62,753 bases of DNA from NCBI GenBank assembly GCA_018222965.1, contig JAAEZH010000032.1:1-62753 (forward strand), in the 5' to 3' direction. A program made the position numbers and the translations under genes. The DNA comes from Bacteroidota bacterium. GTDB lineage: Bacteria; Bacteroidota; Bacteroidia; Chitinophagales; Saprospiraceae. The notes beneath the pieces are model-generated. The model ran no database searches and was not told where the DNA came from. It saw only the letters and a list, made by a program, of their open reading frames with translations. Positions 7,727-17,089 of the stretch are shown one piece after another (positions within the stretch are counted from its first letter, which is position 1; each line of letters opens with the position of its first letter).

Positions 7727-9460
7727 GTCGGTATCGGAAAAGGTGCGGAGCAGGATGGTCTCATCTGCTTTCAAAAAGCGTTTGTCCCGGTCAAGTTGAA
7801 TGTATCGGTAGGAGGTTTCTTTTTCGCGTCCGCGGGTGAGTCGGCGTTTGTTGCCGGGAGCTGCCGGATCAACATACCAGATATCGAAGCGGTCATACAG
7901 TAAAAAGGCGGCGTCATTTTCCATCCAGGCACCAATGCCATAACTCCAGGGAACGCTGGGAGTATCATGTTCTTCCTGATAAAAGACCGGATCTTCGGAA
8001 TTGTCGGTCCAGTTAATCTTAGCCTGATCTGCCAGTCGGATGCCTTTCCAGATGGTGTCCTGCGAACTAAACCAATAAGCGTATTTCCCTTTGGGGCTTA
8101 GGGAGGCTGAGCCTTTTACGCCTTCTGCCAGCTTGGTTTTAGTGCCCGTGTCGAGGTCTACCAGGAGGAGGTCGCGGCGGCTTGGGAATCCTTCCCAGGA
8201 GACCATTTTATAATAGGGACTCTGATCGTAAGCTACGGCATAGCGGGCATTACCTTCATCGGCTGTCAGCAAATTGTCCATCGCTTCCGGCTGAAGGAAA
8301 TGGGCTTTTTGATCCTCAATATGGTAGACCGCCAGCCAGGAACGCGCTTTATCTTCTTTAAGGCGTTCCATCTGTTGGGGGTATAAGCGTTCGTCGTTCC
8401 AGTGCCACACCTCCACTTGTACAATTTCTTCCGGGAGCAGGGAGGTATCCTGCAAAACGGGTTTCGGCGAAAGCCCAAAAAACAGCCTCGACCCATCTTC
8501 CGAAAAGGCCGGTTTGCGATTGGAGCTGACGATCCATTCTTCCGGTACAAAATCGGAATCGCTATCGGCAATGAGCGTTGTCTTGTTCATGCCCGGTTTC
8601 CAGTAATGGACCTCGAAGGGAGGAATTTGGGCCTCTGTGGTATCCGAATGCGTGAGAAAAGCCGCCTGACCTCCTTGTTTCGAAAGCGCCATGTCTCCAA
8701 ATTTGGCCAGGGTATCGGTGTAGACGGGGATCCATTCATCGCCGGATCCGGCAAAGTAATACAGTCCGGCAATCAGCAGAGAATCATCGCCGGTACTCTG
8801 TGCGAGCCAGCCGGGGGCCTCATCGGCATGCAAATAGCTGCTTACATAACCGAGTTCGATAGCGCTGGTATCTCCGAGCTGAAGCATGAATAATTTGCTT
8901 CCGTTCTTTTTATTTTCCTTTTTTACTTCTGCGACTTTCGTCGAATCGGACTCGTTCTCTTTCTTTTCCGGTACTGCCGGTTCCATGTGGTATGCCAGCC
9001 AGCCCGGCCATTTTGCCGGGAGCTGGTAGGATTTTACCCGGGCAATTTTACGCACATTACGGGTAGCCAGTTCGAAGATTACCAGGGTGTCTTTGGGCAG
9101 CTTATCTTCCTTTACTTTTTGGCGTCGGAGGGCTTTCAAACTATCCTGGGGCGGGGATTGCAGGAAAACGGCATACGCATTATCGGTGCTGAAATGCCCT
9201 TTGGAAGTGCGCTCAAAAGTAAAATCACGCTCCTTATCCAAATCGCGGATAATTAAAGTCGGATCTCCTTCTTCGGGATTCAGGTTGTACATGAGCCATT
9301 TGCCGTCGTGACTGATCTGGCTTTGAGTGATTCTGTTCCAACTGACCAGTTCTTCGTGGCCTAAAGTTTTTTTGTTTGGGTTTTGGGCTTTCGCCGAAAG
9401 GCAGAAAAAAAACAGGCCCAGGATCGTCCAGGCAGTAAAAAGTGTCCTTTTTTGAAGCAT
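7724..9460 (-). CDS. S9 (prolyl oligopeptidase) family peptidase, N-terminal propeller half, ends at premature TGA
   Basis: 578 residues beginning with a clear signal peptide (MLQKRTLF to SAKAQ). A beta-propeller-like region follows, full of short strands with patterns such as ISHDGKWLMY, LSPKGKYAYWF and LVDLDTGT, as in the non-catalytic domain of DPP-IV/acylaminoacyl peptidases. It contains a Lys/Glu-rich insertion near residue 170 (KKENESDSTK). It stops at 7724 without catalytic residues; those lie in the same frame downstream (6644-7660). The two halves together make one periplasmic or secreted dipeptidyl/oligopeptidase. As it stands the gene looks like a young pseudogene, unless the stop is read through or is an assembly error. 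Two GGCTTTCGCC-type repeats fall inside this half. Confidence 0.8.
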   Translation of the reverse strand: MLQKRTLFTAWTILGLFFFCLSAKAQNPNKKTLGHEELVSWNRITQSQISHDGKWLMYNLNPEEGDPTLIIRDLDKERDFTFERTSKGHFSTDNAYAVFLQSPPQDSLKALRRQKVKEDKLPKDTLVIFELATRNVRKIARVKSYQLPAKWPGWLAYHMEPAVPEKKENESDSTKVAEVKKENKKNGSKLFMLQLGDTSAIELGYVSSYLHADEAPGWLAQSTGDDSLLIAGLYYFAGSGDEWIPVYTDTLAKFGDMALSKQGGQAAFLTHSDTTEAQIPPFEVHYWKPGMNKTTLIADSDSDFVPEEWIVSSNRKPAFSEDGSRLFFGLSPKPVLQDTSLLPEEIVQVEVWHWNDERLYPQQMERLKEDKARSWLAVYHIEDQKAHFLQPEAMDNLLTADEGNARYAVAYDQSPYYKMVSWEGFPSRRDLLLVDLDTGTKTKLAEGVKGSASLSPKGKYAYWFSSQDTIWKGIRLADQAKINWTDNSEDPVFYQEEHDTPSVPWSYGIGAWMENDAAFLLYDRFDIWYVDPAAPGNKRRLTRGREKETSYRYIQLDRDKRFLKADETILLRTFSDTD

Positions 9461-9628
9461 AGGGAGAGATTTTTATGACAGGCGAGGAAATTACAAAATG
9501 AAAATGAATGTGTCACCCTGACTTGCCGGGGCATTTTCCAGATTTCTTATCTTGGCAATTATTACTACCGGCAAACTCCGACAGCAAGGCTGCTCGATTC
9601 GGGCAGGTACTTAAAACAAATTGAACGT

Positions 9629-11326
9629 ATGAAACCGATATACAACCTGGCTTTATTGATTTTTATTTTGCCCCTTTCGGGGAATGGCCAAACGATTGAA
9701 GGACTCACGGATACCCTGGGTCTGGCCATACCTCAAAAGGTAATGGTGGGCTCTGACACCTATTTCCAGACCCTGGAAGCGGATGATGAGAATCCCTGCC
9801 GGCTACATCTGAGTATCACCAAAACCGATTCCAGAGGGAGAATGTCCAATCAGGATTTTTACTTCAAACCCTCCGATCTGAATATGGATGGAATTGAGAT
9901 CAAAACCGGTCGAAAAGACATACAGGTTCTGGTTCCGGTGAAAGAGAATGTGGCTCTCGTTGAATACTACGAGGATCAGGTGCCGGGCGATTACCGCCGG
10001 GTGTTACCTTTCCTTGCTGCGGATGCGACCAGTGCTGCGCGCATAAAATACCAGCTAAGCAAACTCCATGATCCCTGCCAGGAACGCTATGAGTCGAAAC
10101 ACGACTACAGCCAATTGGACCTCGACCAATTGCTCGACTGGCTGGTGGAAAACACCGGGGATGTGATTGAAGCAGACAAAACAATTGGGCAGGAAATGAG
10201 CCGGGAAGTATTACAGACCGGGGAGCGGCTGAAACTCAACCTAAGTCTTGAAAATCGAGGCGTGAAATATCGAGAATTTGTCCAGGTTAATGCCGGTGAT
10301 CTGGATGGCGAAAAAGCCCGTCTGGATATTCAGGGAAGGGAGGTGAAAGTGGTGGTCCCTGTCGTTGCCCGTCAGCGATATGTGCGCTCGGAGACTTCCG
10401 ATAAGCGGGTTCGATACAACCAGAGCTTCAATGTTCGGGCAAATACCATTGATGATGCACAGGCATTTCTGGAGGTGTTTAGAGAACTTACCCCCAAAGC
10501 CAAAAGCCTAATGGAAGAACGTCTCGAGGCAGTTGGTACCCCTGAAACCGCTTTATCTCTTTTACAGGTTTTGCCCTTGCGCACAGAAACGGAAAACGGA
10601 ACTACACGTATCCGGCTCAACGGGGATTGTCTGACCAGTTGGAAATTGGAACGAAAGCCCAAAAAGGGAGATGCTGAAACAGTTACGTACAATGTATATC
10701 TGCAAGATGTAGAGAAGGCCGAGATGATTGTGAATACCTCTTCTCTGGAGATAATGTTTGAAACACTCAACCGGGAAAAATATGTTGAAGTTGTAGAAAA
10801 CGGTGCCAGAAGCTCATTCACCAACAAGTTTAATCTGCCGGTGGATGATGTGGAGACCGCAAAAGTTATGTTGCACCTATTGGATATGGCTATAGAATCC
10901 TGTCGCAGCCTGCCCCCGGATTCTGCCGGAGACCAACCCAATGAATTGATGGCATACCTATCAAAGCTTTCCGGCAAGGTTGAAGGCCAGCGTGGTCCGC
11001 TCCAACAATCATTTGGTGCGGTAGAGGAAGGAAATAATTGCCAGCTTCGAATCAAACACAAAACAGAGGCTGGTCGCGGTTCTGGCGAGATGGTGTATGA
11101 ATTGGCCATGTCGGATATCGATCCCGAATCGGTTCGGCTCTACATTTCCGGAAAATCCATTGGGATAGACCTCAATACCAACCGCCGCGAAACCCTCATC
11201 ACGGCCATTGAAGACGGTGAGCCCAAAGGTTTCGAAAGCAGCCTGCGAATCTGGGCAAAAGACCTGGAAGAAGCTCGGATGCTGGCTTATGCGATCCAGT
11301 CGCTGGCGGTGGCTTGTTATGAGTAG
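9629..11326 (+). CDS. exported protein with four divergent tandem repeats, function unknown
   Basis: 565 residues with an N-terminal signal peptide (cleavage after SGNGQ). The mature part appears to consist of four homologous units of about 120-145 residues. Each ends with an amphipathic helix that carries the same pattern: ADATSAARIKYQLSKLHDPC, NTIDDAQAFLEVFRELT, DDVETAKVMLHLLDMAIESC and KDLEEARMLAYAIQSLAVAC. Earlier in the units a recurring C.L.....T......Y pattern and a D-D-short-strand V.V pattern are seen. No enzyme motif is recognised. It starts 168 bp from the divergent S9 peptidase gene and is followed 60 bp later by a lipoprotein gene. A periplasmic or cell-surface scaffold is possible. 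Confidence 0.75.
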   Translation: MKPIYNLALLIFILPLSGNGQTIEGLTDTLGLAIPQKVMVGSDTYFQTLEADDENPCRLHLSITKTDSRGRMSNQDFYFKPSDLNMDGIEIKTGRKDIQVLVPVKENVALVEYYEDQVPGDYRRVLPFLAADATSAARIKYQLSKLHDPCQERYESKHDYSQLDLDQLLDWLVENTGDVIEADKTIGQEMSREVLQTGERLKLNLSLENRGVKYREFVQVNAGDLDGEKARLDIQGREVKVVVPVVARQRYVRSETSDKRVRYNQSFNVRANTIDDAQAFLEVFRELTPKAKSLMEERLEAVGTPETALSLLQVLPLRTETENGTTRIRLNGDCLTSWKLERKPKKGDAETVTYNVYLQDVEKAEMIVNTSSLEIMFETLNREKYVEVVENGARSSFTNKFNLPVDDVETAKVMLHLLDMAIESCRSLPPDSAGDQPNELMAYLSKLSGKVEGQRGPLQQSFGAVEEGNNCQLRIKHKTEAGRGSGEMVYELAMSDIDPESVRLYISGKSIGIDLNTNRRETLITAIEDGEPKGFESSLRIWAKDLEEARMLAYAIQSLAVACYE

Positions 11327-11386
11327 GGTTGAGAGAGGAGAGAGGATGGAGGAGAGAGTAGTAGAGTTGCCGGAAAACCAAACCAG

Positions 11387-11995
11387 ATGAAAACACAAAT
11401 CCCATTTATTGTGCTGTTGTTATTAGGCTTATTGCCTGGTATTTCCTGTGAAAAAGAACCGATGCCCACGGTGGTAAAAGGCTGTATCACCGAATATGGA
11501 AGCGGAAAGCCCCTGGAAGGAGCAGTGGTGTATCTAATCGGTGGTCTAAGTCAATGGGGATCTAGTACTGGAACCCCAGGTGTTGATAGTGTTTTGACGG
11601 ATTCTGCCGGCTTTTACTACCTGGAGTCGTTTGAAGATTTAGATTACTTTATCGTACGTGCAACGGGGGAGTTATATTACACAAGTGAAAACACTTCTTC
11701 TGGGGTGATTCCTGGAAAAGAAAACACGATCAATATAGTGCTTGACCCTGTAGGTTGGATACATTATCGGGTGTTTAATGAAAGTGGGGAGGGGGTTTTA
11801 GGTTGGAACTCGATTTGTAGTGATATGCCAGGGTTGATCTCTGGAGGGGTAGACCTGGAGTTTGTTTGCCCTATTCATGCAAATAGAGATGTGTTAATTA
11901 ATTATGCTATAAATAATGGAGGAATAGATACTCCATATGCAGAAACTCGATTTGTTCCAGCACATGACACCATTTACTATGAAATCATTTTCTAG
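11387..11995 (+). CDS. lipoprotein with carboxypeptidase-regulatory-like (Ig-fold) domain
   Basis: 202 residues. The signal sequence ends in a lipobox (LLPGISC), so the mature protein should be lipidated on Cys21. Residues 30-110 (VVKGCITEYGSGKPLEGAVVYL ... DSAGFYYLESFED) match the pattern of carboxypeptidase-D regulatory-like beta-sandwich domains, which are common in Bacteroidota envelope proteins. The C-terminal half is not recognised. It follows the four-repeat protein by 60 bp on the same strand and may share its transcript. Codon use turns A/T-richer in the second half than in the neighbours. Confidence 0.75.
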   Translation: MKTQIPFIVLLLLGLLPGISCEKEPMPTVVKGCITEYGSGKPLEGAVVYLIGGLSQWGSSTGTPGVDSVLTDSAGFYYLESFEDLDYFIVRATGELYYTSENTSSGVIPGKENTINIVLDPVGWIHYRVFNESGEGVLGWNSICSDMPGLISGGVDLEFVCPIHANRDVLINYAINNGGIDTPYAETRFVPAHDTIYYEIIF

Positions 11996-12425
11996 TCGGG
12001 AAAGATTAACCTTTTTTCCATTCAAGATCAAATCTGTGAAATCCCAAAAATCCTTAAAAATCTGTGATCCAGATTGTAGAGTTGGCAGATAACTCAAAAG
12101 TCAGAATCACGGATTGTATGGATTAAATACGATGCAGAGGCTGCAAAATGGTATCGGATACTTCCTTGAAAATCGGACACATTTTTTAGAATACTCTCTT
12201 TCAAATAATTTTTCTGTTTTTTAAAACGCTCTGTGTACAGGACAAAACACACATACGATGGGGTGCGACCCGCGTAGGCGGGTCGCACCATAATGATTTG
12301 TTCCACAATATGGTTTTGTCTCGTACAGAAAAAAACGACTATAAAAAGTCGGTCCGGAATCACCAAAAAAGGCCGCTCCTATAACGAAGCAGCCTTTCCC
12401 AATTCCTTTCCTCCATCCTCTAATC
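11996..12425. other. 430-bp intergenic region between convergent genes
   Basis: No credible gene. It holds a run of short A/T-rich direct repeats built on AAATCTGTGA / AAAATCCTTAAAA (about 12030-12075), a second ATCACGGATTGTATGGATT stretch, and the perfect GC-rich palindrome at 12262-12289. Short ORFs here lack family features. Confidence 0.6.
12262..12289. repeat. perfect GC-rich palindrome, REP-like
   Basis: Two exact 12-base arms, GGTGCGACCCGC and its complement, flank a 4-base loop GTAG. It stands in A/T-rich DNA between two convergent genes. It looks like a repetitive extragenic palindrome. It has no T tract after it on either strand, so a terminator role is less likely. Confidence 0.85.
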
Positions 12426-13988
12426 CTACCCCTTATCAATCTCAATCACCATACCCACAACCTGTTGGTCGGAGTCTGCATCCGTGCTAAACTGGATGGC
12501 ATCCCCCGCCTGGAAACTCACATTGGGAATTTCCATGCCCTGGAGAACCTCATGTAGCTTGGAGCTGTAGGAGGATTGTCTGCTTTGGTTCATCAGCTGA
12601 TTGAGACGTTTGTAGTCCAATTCTTTCTTGGATACCACAATCGCAATGCGGTCGCGCTGGCCGAGATTATCAGCTACCATGCTCTTTTCACGGGGAAAGA
12701 CACGTGTACCGGCAATGCCGCAGTAGGCAGAGTACTTTTCATTGTAGGGAAAGAGGGTATAACTTGAGCCGTCGGTTTCTTGTCCGAAGACATAGACGTA
12801 ACATTCTACATTGTTGGCAATAGCCACTTTAAACGGATCGCCAACTTTAATGGGCGATTTGGTTCGGAATACCCGGTCTCCCATTTCTCGTAGAGGAATG
12901 AGTGACTGGCTGGCATTATTGACCAGTCCAAATTGTACCGAAAGTTTATCCGGATCAAATTGCGGGGAAGTCCCTTCCGGATAGAGCCCGTATGCTTCCT
13001 TCACAAAGTGGTTAAAATCCTTATACCGCACCCAGGCAATTCCATCCTGGCCCCAGTCTTGTCCCCAACTGTTCATGATCTGGAATGCCCCGCCGTCTTT
13101 ATTATCGTCGTAGCCAATGACACACATGGCGTGGCCACTGAACCCATATCCACTATAATCTCTATTGGTTGGGCGCCAGCTGGATTTGCCCCGCATCTGG
13201 TGCATGAAAGTACCTCCAACCTGCATGCCGATCACTACCGGAGCGCCCTGCGCCAGGTGCTGGCGGATGCCGTCAATGTCGGGCGTATAGTTGTTGGCTC
13301 CGGTTGTCAGGCGGTTGTAGCCTTTGATACGGTATTGTTGAGCCTGCGATTTTTCGTTGCGGTCGGGCTGTGCCGAGCAACTTCTTTCCGTGTATGGGTA
13401 TTGCTGTAAAGGCAGCACCCCTCCTTGTCGCAAGGACTCCATCGCATCCCGCATGTAGGCACCCTGGCAGCCGGTAAGGGCTATCTGGTTGTACAGGTAG
13501 GATGGACTAAATGGAGCCGTATTTGGGTTTTGACCGCTTGCACGTGCGTACAGGATGGTTCGTGCTGCATAAGAGCTTGCCCAACCCACACAGGAGCCCT
13601 GTTGGCCCTGATGTTGCCTTTTGGGAGCATATTGTTGTAGCGAGATGGAAGCGGGAAGACTATTGCTCCCCCCCATGGCTCCATAGCTCAGCGGTTCGAA
13701 AACCTGGGCTTTGTCGTATTGTTCCTGGTCAAGGGTGGCTCCAAAATAGAAGGATGCCTGTTCCTGATCTTCCGTGACTCCTCCACTCAGCATTTCCTGT
13801 CCGCCAAGGAAGAAAAACCAAACGGCACCGATCAGTAAAACGGGAATGAGCAATTTGGGTTTCCGAAACAGGAACATGAGAACAAAGGGAATCAGTTTCC
13901 CCAGTGATCCGCCGCCACTACCTCCCGGTCTGGTGGGTTTAGGGTTTCTTCTGGGCTGCGGTTTATCGTCTTCCAAACGAATAGGCAT
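12426..13988 (-). CDS. membrane-anchored C1 (papain-like) peptidase with C-terminal DUF4384-like domain
   Basis: 520 residues from the ATG at 13988. This start is preferred because the 19 codons upstream are encoded by the dispersed GGCTTTCGCC repeat and look non-native. A Pro/Arg/Gly-rich cytoplasmic stretch precedes one or two hydrophobic segments (about 32-61). A papain fold follows with Cys133 in QGSCVGWAS, His286 in SGHAMCVIGYDD and Asn306 in MNSWGQDWG, all intact. The last 150 residues (GDPFKVAIANNVECYVYVFGQ..., TLFPY) resemble the DUF4384 type that often follows peptidases or kinases in this phylum. It is expected to be an inner-membrane protein with the protease domain in the periplasm. 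Substrate is unknown. Confidence 0.85.
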   Translation of the reverse strand: MPIRLEDDKPQPRRNPKPTRPGGSGGGSLGKLIPFVLMFLFRKPKLLIPVLLIGAVWFFFLGGQEMLSGGVTEDQEQASFYFGATLDQEQYDKAQVFEPLSYGAMGGSNSLPASISLQQYAPKRQHQGQQGSCVGWASSYAARTILYARASGQNPNTAPFSPSYLYNQIALTGCQGAYMRDAMESLRQGGVLPLQQYPYTERSCSAQPDRNEKSQAQQYRIKGYNRLTTGANNYTPDIDGIRQHLAQGAPVVIGMQVGGTFMHQMRGKSSWRPTNRDYSGYGFSGHAMCVIGYDDNKDGGAFQIMNSWGQDWGQDGIAWVRYKDFNHFVKEAYGLYPEGTSPQFDPDKLSVQFGLVNNASQSLIPLREMGDRVFRTKSPIKVGDPFKVAIANNVECYVYVFGQETDGSSYTLFPYNEKYSAYCGIAGTRVFPREKSMVADNLGQRDRIAIVVSKKELDYKRLNQLMNQSRQSSYSSKLHEVLQGMEIPNVSFQAGDAIQFSTDADSDQQVVGMVIEIDKG

Positions 13989-14138
13989 AATAGGTTGGTT
14001 TTTTTGTGGCTTTCGCCGAATCCGGACAGCCCGGACCCGAAGCACTTGTTCGATGAAAAGGGGTATGGAACTTCACACCCTGGAAGAGTTGGTTGAATGC
14101 AGCAGTGAAGGTAAGGCTTTTGCCTAAAAAATGAGTGG

Positions 14139-15128
14139 TCAGTCTTTTAGGGCCATTTCCATTTTTCGTTGAATTTGCCCGATAATAGCGGTTCCCTGTT
14201 CGCGGGTGTTTTCAATAAACAGGCGGCTGGTATTCATGCCGGCATTGATGACACCACTTACGAAAACGCCATCCAATGGCGTTTCCAGGGTTTCCGGATC
14301 GTGTATGGGTTCGCGGTCCGGCTCGGGGCTTATGGGCAAACCGAGCTTTTCAAATAAGGCATAATTGGGCTTGTAACCGGTCATGGCCAATACGAAATCA
14401 TTTGGAATTTCCCGGATGCCTTCAGGCGTTTTAAGGACCACACTTTCCGGTTTGATTTCCAATACTTCTGTATCAAACCAGGCTTTGATGGAGCCTTCTT
14501 TGATCCTGTTTATGATGTTGGGGCGAATCCAGTATTTGACTCTTTCTCCAATATCGCTTCCGCGAATGGCCATGGTTACATCGGCGCCTTTGTGGTAAGT
14601 TTCAAGGGCTACATCGCAGGCGGAGTTGGCCGCTCCGATCACCAGTACTTTTTGTCCGATATACGGATGTACGTCATCGTAAAAGTGTTTGACCTTCGGC
14701 AGGTTTTCGCCCGGTATGTGCATCAGGCGGGGGGTGTCGTAAAAGCCGGTGGCCACCACTACAAATCGGGACTGATAGGAGTGGCGGGACGTATCGATTT
14801 TATATTCGCCGGAAGGCAAGGGAATTAAAGCCTGTACCTCTTCATACAGCCGGATATTGAGGTTGTAATTTTCCACCACCCGTCGGTAATACTCCAGGGC
14901 TTCCTGACGTGTTGGCTTTTCATTGTGAGAAATAAAGGGCACATCTCCAATCTCCAGCTTTTTGGAGGTGGAGAAGAAGGTCATATTCGCCGGGAAGTTG
15001 TAGAGGGAATTTACCAAAACTCCTTTTTCAAGGATGAGGTAATTCAGGCCGATTTTTTGAGCCTGTATAGCACAATTGATGCCAGCGGGGCCTCCCCCAA
15101 TAATGATAAGATCGTAATCTGACTGCAT
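14139..15128 (-). CDS. YpdA-family FAD/NAD(P)-dependent (bacillithiol disulfide) reductase
   Basis: 329 residues. The FAD-binding dinucleotide motif GGGPAG is at 11-16, a second nucleotide-binding motif (VIGAANSACD) at 163-172, and ATG motifs at about 126-128. There is no CxxC redox pair, which separates it from thioredoxin reductase and fits YpdA, proposed to reduce bacillithiol disulfide with NADPH. The N-terminal MQSDYDLIIIGGGPAG and the LVNSLYNFPANMTFFSTSKKLEIG stretch are characteristic of the family. It is cytoplasmic. The gene stands alone between the peptidase and the regulator on the same strand. Confidence 0.88.
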   Translation of the reverse strand: MQSDYDLIIIGGGPAGINCAIQAQKIGLNYLILEKGVLVNSLYNFPANMTFFSTSKKLEIGDVPFISHNEKPTRQEALEYYRRVVENYNLNIRLYEEVQALIPLPSGEYKIDTSRHSYQSRFVVVATGFYDTPRLMHIPGENLPKVKHFYDDVHPYIGQKVLVIGAANSACDVALETYHKGADVTMAIRGSDIGERVKYWIRPNIINRIKEGSIKAWFDTEVLEIKPESVVLKTPEGIREIPNDFVLAMTGYKPNYALFEKLGLPISPEPDREPIHDPETLETPLDGVFVSGVINAGMNTSRLFIENTREQGTAIIGQIQRKMEMALKD

Positions 15129-15199
15129 GTTTGCGAAAATAATTCAGCGCTTTTAAAACAACAAATTAACCCGGCTATTGGCAAATTGTTTGGCAGGGA

Positions 15200-17089
15200 T
15201 CAAGTGGTCATTTTGTGTATCAGCATTTTCAGCGCCCGTTTTTTTAGTGGTTTTTCCAGGAATTCGGTAATTCCTGCATCCCGGGCGGCCTGTATGAGTT
15301 GATGGCTGGGGAGGGAAGCCAGTCCTGCAATGGGGGCATCAGAATAGGAATTTATTAAACGCGCAGCTTCGACCCCGCCCATTACGGGCATATTCAGGTC
15401 GAGTAAGATTAGGTCGTAGGATGCAGAGGATTTAACGTTTTCCAGTGCTTCCCGTCCGTTGGAGACAATATCCAGCGTGACGTGATCGATGAGTTGTTCG
15501 ATGAGTTTCCGGTAATTAACCTGATTGAGCAGATGGTCTTCTGCCAGTAAAATCCGCAATGGATTTTTGTGGTCAAATTTGGCCGGTTTATTGGAGCCGG
15601 TCAAAGGGTGAATTCGAATATTTAATATTTCAGTGCGCGTTCCGTTTTTTTCTTTGGTGGAGTTAAAGTGACAAAGGCCCTTTTGGGAAACAAATTTTAA
15701 AACCTGAAGGTTAATCAGGTTTTTAGAATCAGGAGGAATTTCATCCAAATCGTATTTGGCGGGGGCGTTGATCGGGATACCGCTGATACTTAATTGAAGG
15801 ATGGCAGATTGATTTTTTTCCTCAAAAACTTCTCCCCGAAATTCTAGGGATTTGCTTTTTTGCGGAGCGGATTGCAATCCAAGGAGGGACAATTCAGCCC
15901 AGGCTGCAAATAAAACCGTCAGGAGTAGATAGTTCCCCTTTATCTCCCGAATTCTGGTTGGTATAAAATCTATGCTGGTTTTAATTTGCTGGTTGCCCGT
16001 GCGCATCCAGTAATAATTTTTCAGGTGTTCCAGCAGTTTTTGGAAATCAAGTGAGGCTTCCGGTAGTTCCTGTTCTGCAAAAAGGGAAAGATTTTCTTTG
16101 ACCGCTTTATAAACTAATTCCGTCATGACCTCATGCTCGATCATGATGTTTTCGAAGAGCGGGCTGACTTCATCATTTTGAAGATAAAGGGCTGCTTCCC
16201 GATAGAGCTTTAAAATTTGTCCGTGGTGGACCAATAGGCTGTCGATGGACAAAGTAAAATTTGACAGGATGTTGAGCGCGAGACTCAGCCGACCAGTGGG
16301 TATTTTTATGCTGTTTAGATCCTGGAGTGTACCGGTGATTTCGAGTTTCCCTTTTTTTCCTGCCCGGGCTGCTTTGAGGGTCGTGTTTACAATACGTACC
16401 TGATGCCCGTCAACAAGCAGTCTGTGATAAAAACGGTGTATCTGATGATTTTCGGCTGAATTGATAAACAGTTGATTTACCTGTTCCCGATCAGCAGGGT
16501 GTACAAAGTCCAAATAGGCAGACAGACCTGGCTGGGCCAAAGAACCTCTTTTGAGTTTGAAAAGGTCGTAAATTACATCAGACCAGTACATCTCATTGGT
16601 TACCAGATCCATGGTAAAGTACCCCAAACCGGAAATACTGCTGGCGATATCGCATAAGTTTTGGAGTCGATTTAGTTTGAGGCTGGTATTTTTATCGCGG
16701 AAATGTTCTGCAGATAACTGAACTGCGATTTGGATGGACCTTTTTAGTTCTCGTTCTTCAATTTCTCCTTTGACCAGAAAGTTGTAGGCACCGTTTTTTA
16801 TGGATTGCTGGAAAAGGACTTCATTGTTTCTGGCAGCAATTACTATAACAGGCAGGTTTAGAAAGTTTTGCTTGAATTTCCCCAGAGTTAGATATTCTTT
16901 CTCACCGTCCAAATGGAGATCGAGAAGACAAATGTCAATGGACTTTTCGTGATAAATATCCTGAGCTTTGGAAATGCTGTCTGTGGCAAATGTCTGGAAA
17001 ATCCCTCCGCTTCCGGATAAAAGGTGTTCCAGAATCCTGACATGCGCAGGATCCCCGTCAATAATGAGTATTTGGAGGGGTTTGGCCAT
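15200..17089 (-). CDS. two-receiver hybrid signalling protein with PAS-like and degenerate kinase-like core
   Basis: 629 residues, no membrane segment. An N-terminal receiver domain spans residues 5-125, with acidic pair D11/D13 and phospho-acceptor D57 in CLLDLHLDG. A PAS-like domain follows at about 150-260 (SDVIYDLFKLKRG, VHPADREQV). A helical and alpha/beta region at 265-500 sits where a histidine kinase core would be. I see no H-box (HExxN/P) and no G1/G2 glycine boxes, so it is probably a pseudokinase. The second receiver covers 512-629, with E517/D518, D564 in LLDLNMP and K613 in EKPLKK. It may be a phosphorelay sink or scaffold that needs a separate kinase. Confidence 0.8.
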   Translation of the reverse strand: MAKPLQILIIDGDPAHVRILEHLLSGSGGIFQTFATDSISKAQDIYHEKSIDICLLDLHLDGEKEYLTLGKFKQNFLNLPVIVIAARNNEVLFQQSIKNGAYNFLVKGEIEERELKRSIQIAVQLSAEHFRDKNTSLKLNRLQNLCDIASSISGLGYFTMDLVTNEMYWSDVIYDLFKLKRGSLAQPGLSAYLDFVHPADREQVNQLFINSAENHQIHRFYHRLLVDGHQVRIVNTTLKAARAGKKGKLEITGTLQDLNSIKIPTGRLSLALNILSNFTLSIDSLLVHHGQILKLYREAALYLQNDEVSPLFENIMIEHEVMTELVYKAVKENLSLFAEQELPEASLDFQKLLEHLKNYYWMRTGNQQIKTSIDFIPTRIREIKGNYLLLTVLFAAWAELSLLGLQSAPQKSKSLEFRGEVFEEKNQSAILQLSISGIPINAPAKYDLDEIPPDSKNLINLQVLKFVSQKGLCHFNSTKEKNGTRTEILNIRIHPLTGSNKPAKFDHKNPLRILLAEDHLLNQVNYRKLIEQLIDHVTLDIVSNGREALENVKSSASYDLILLDLNMPVMGGVEAARLINSYSDAPIAGLASLPSHQLIQAARDAGITEFLEKPLKKRALKMLIHKMTT

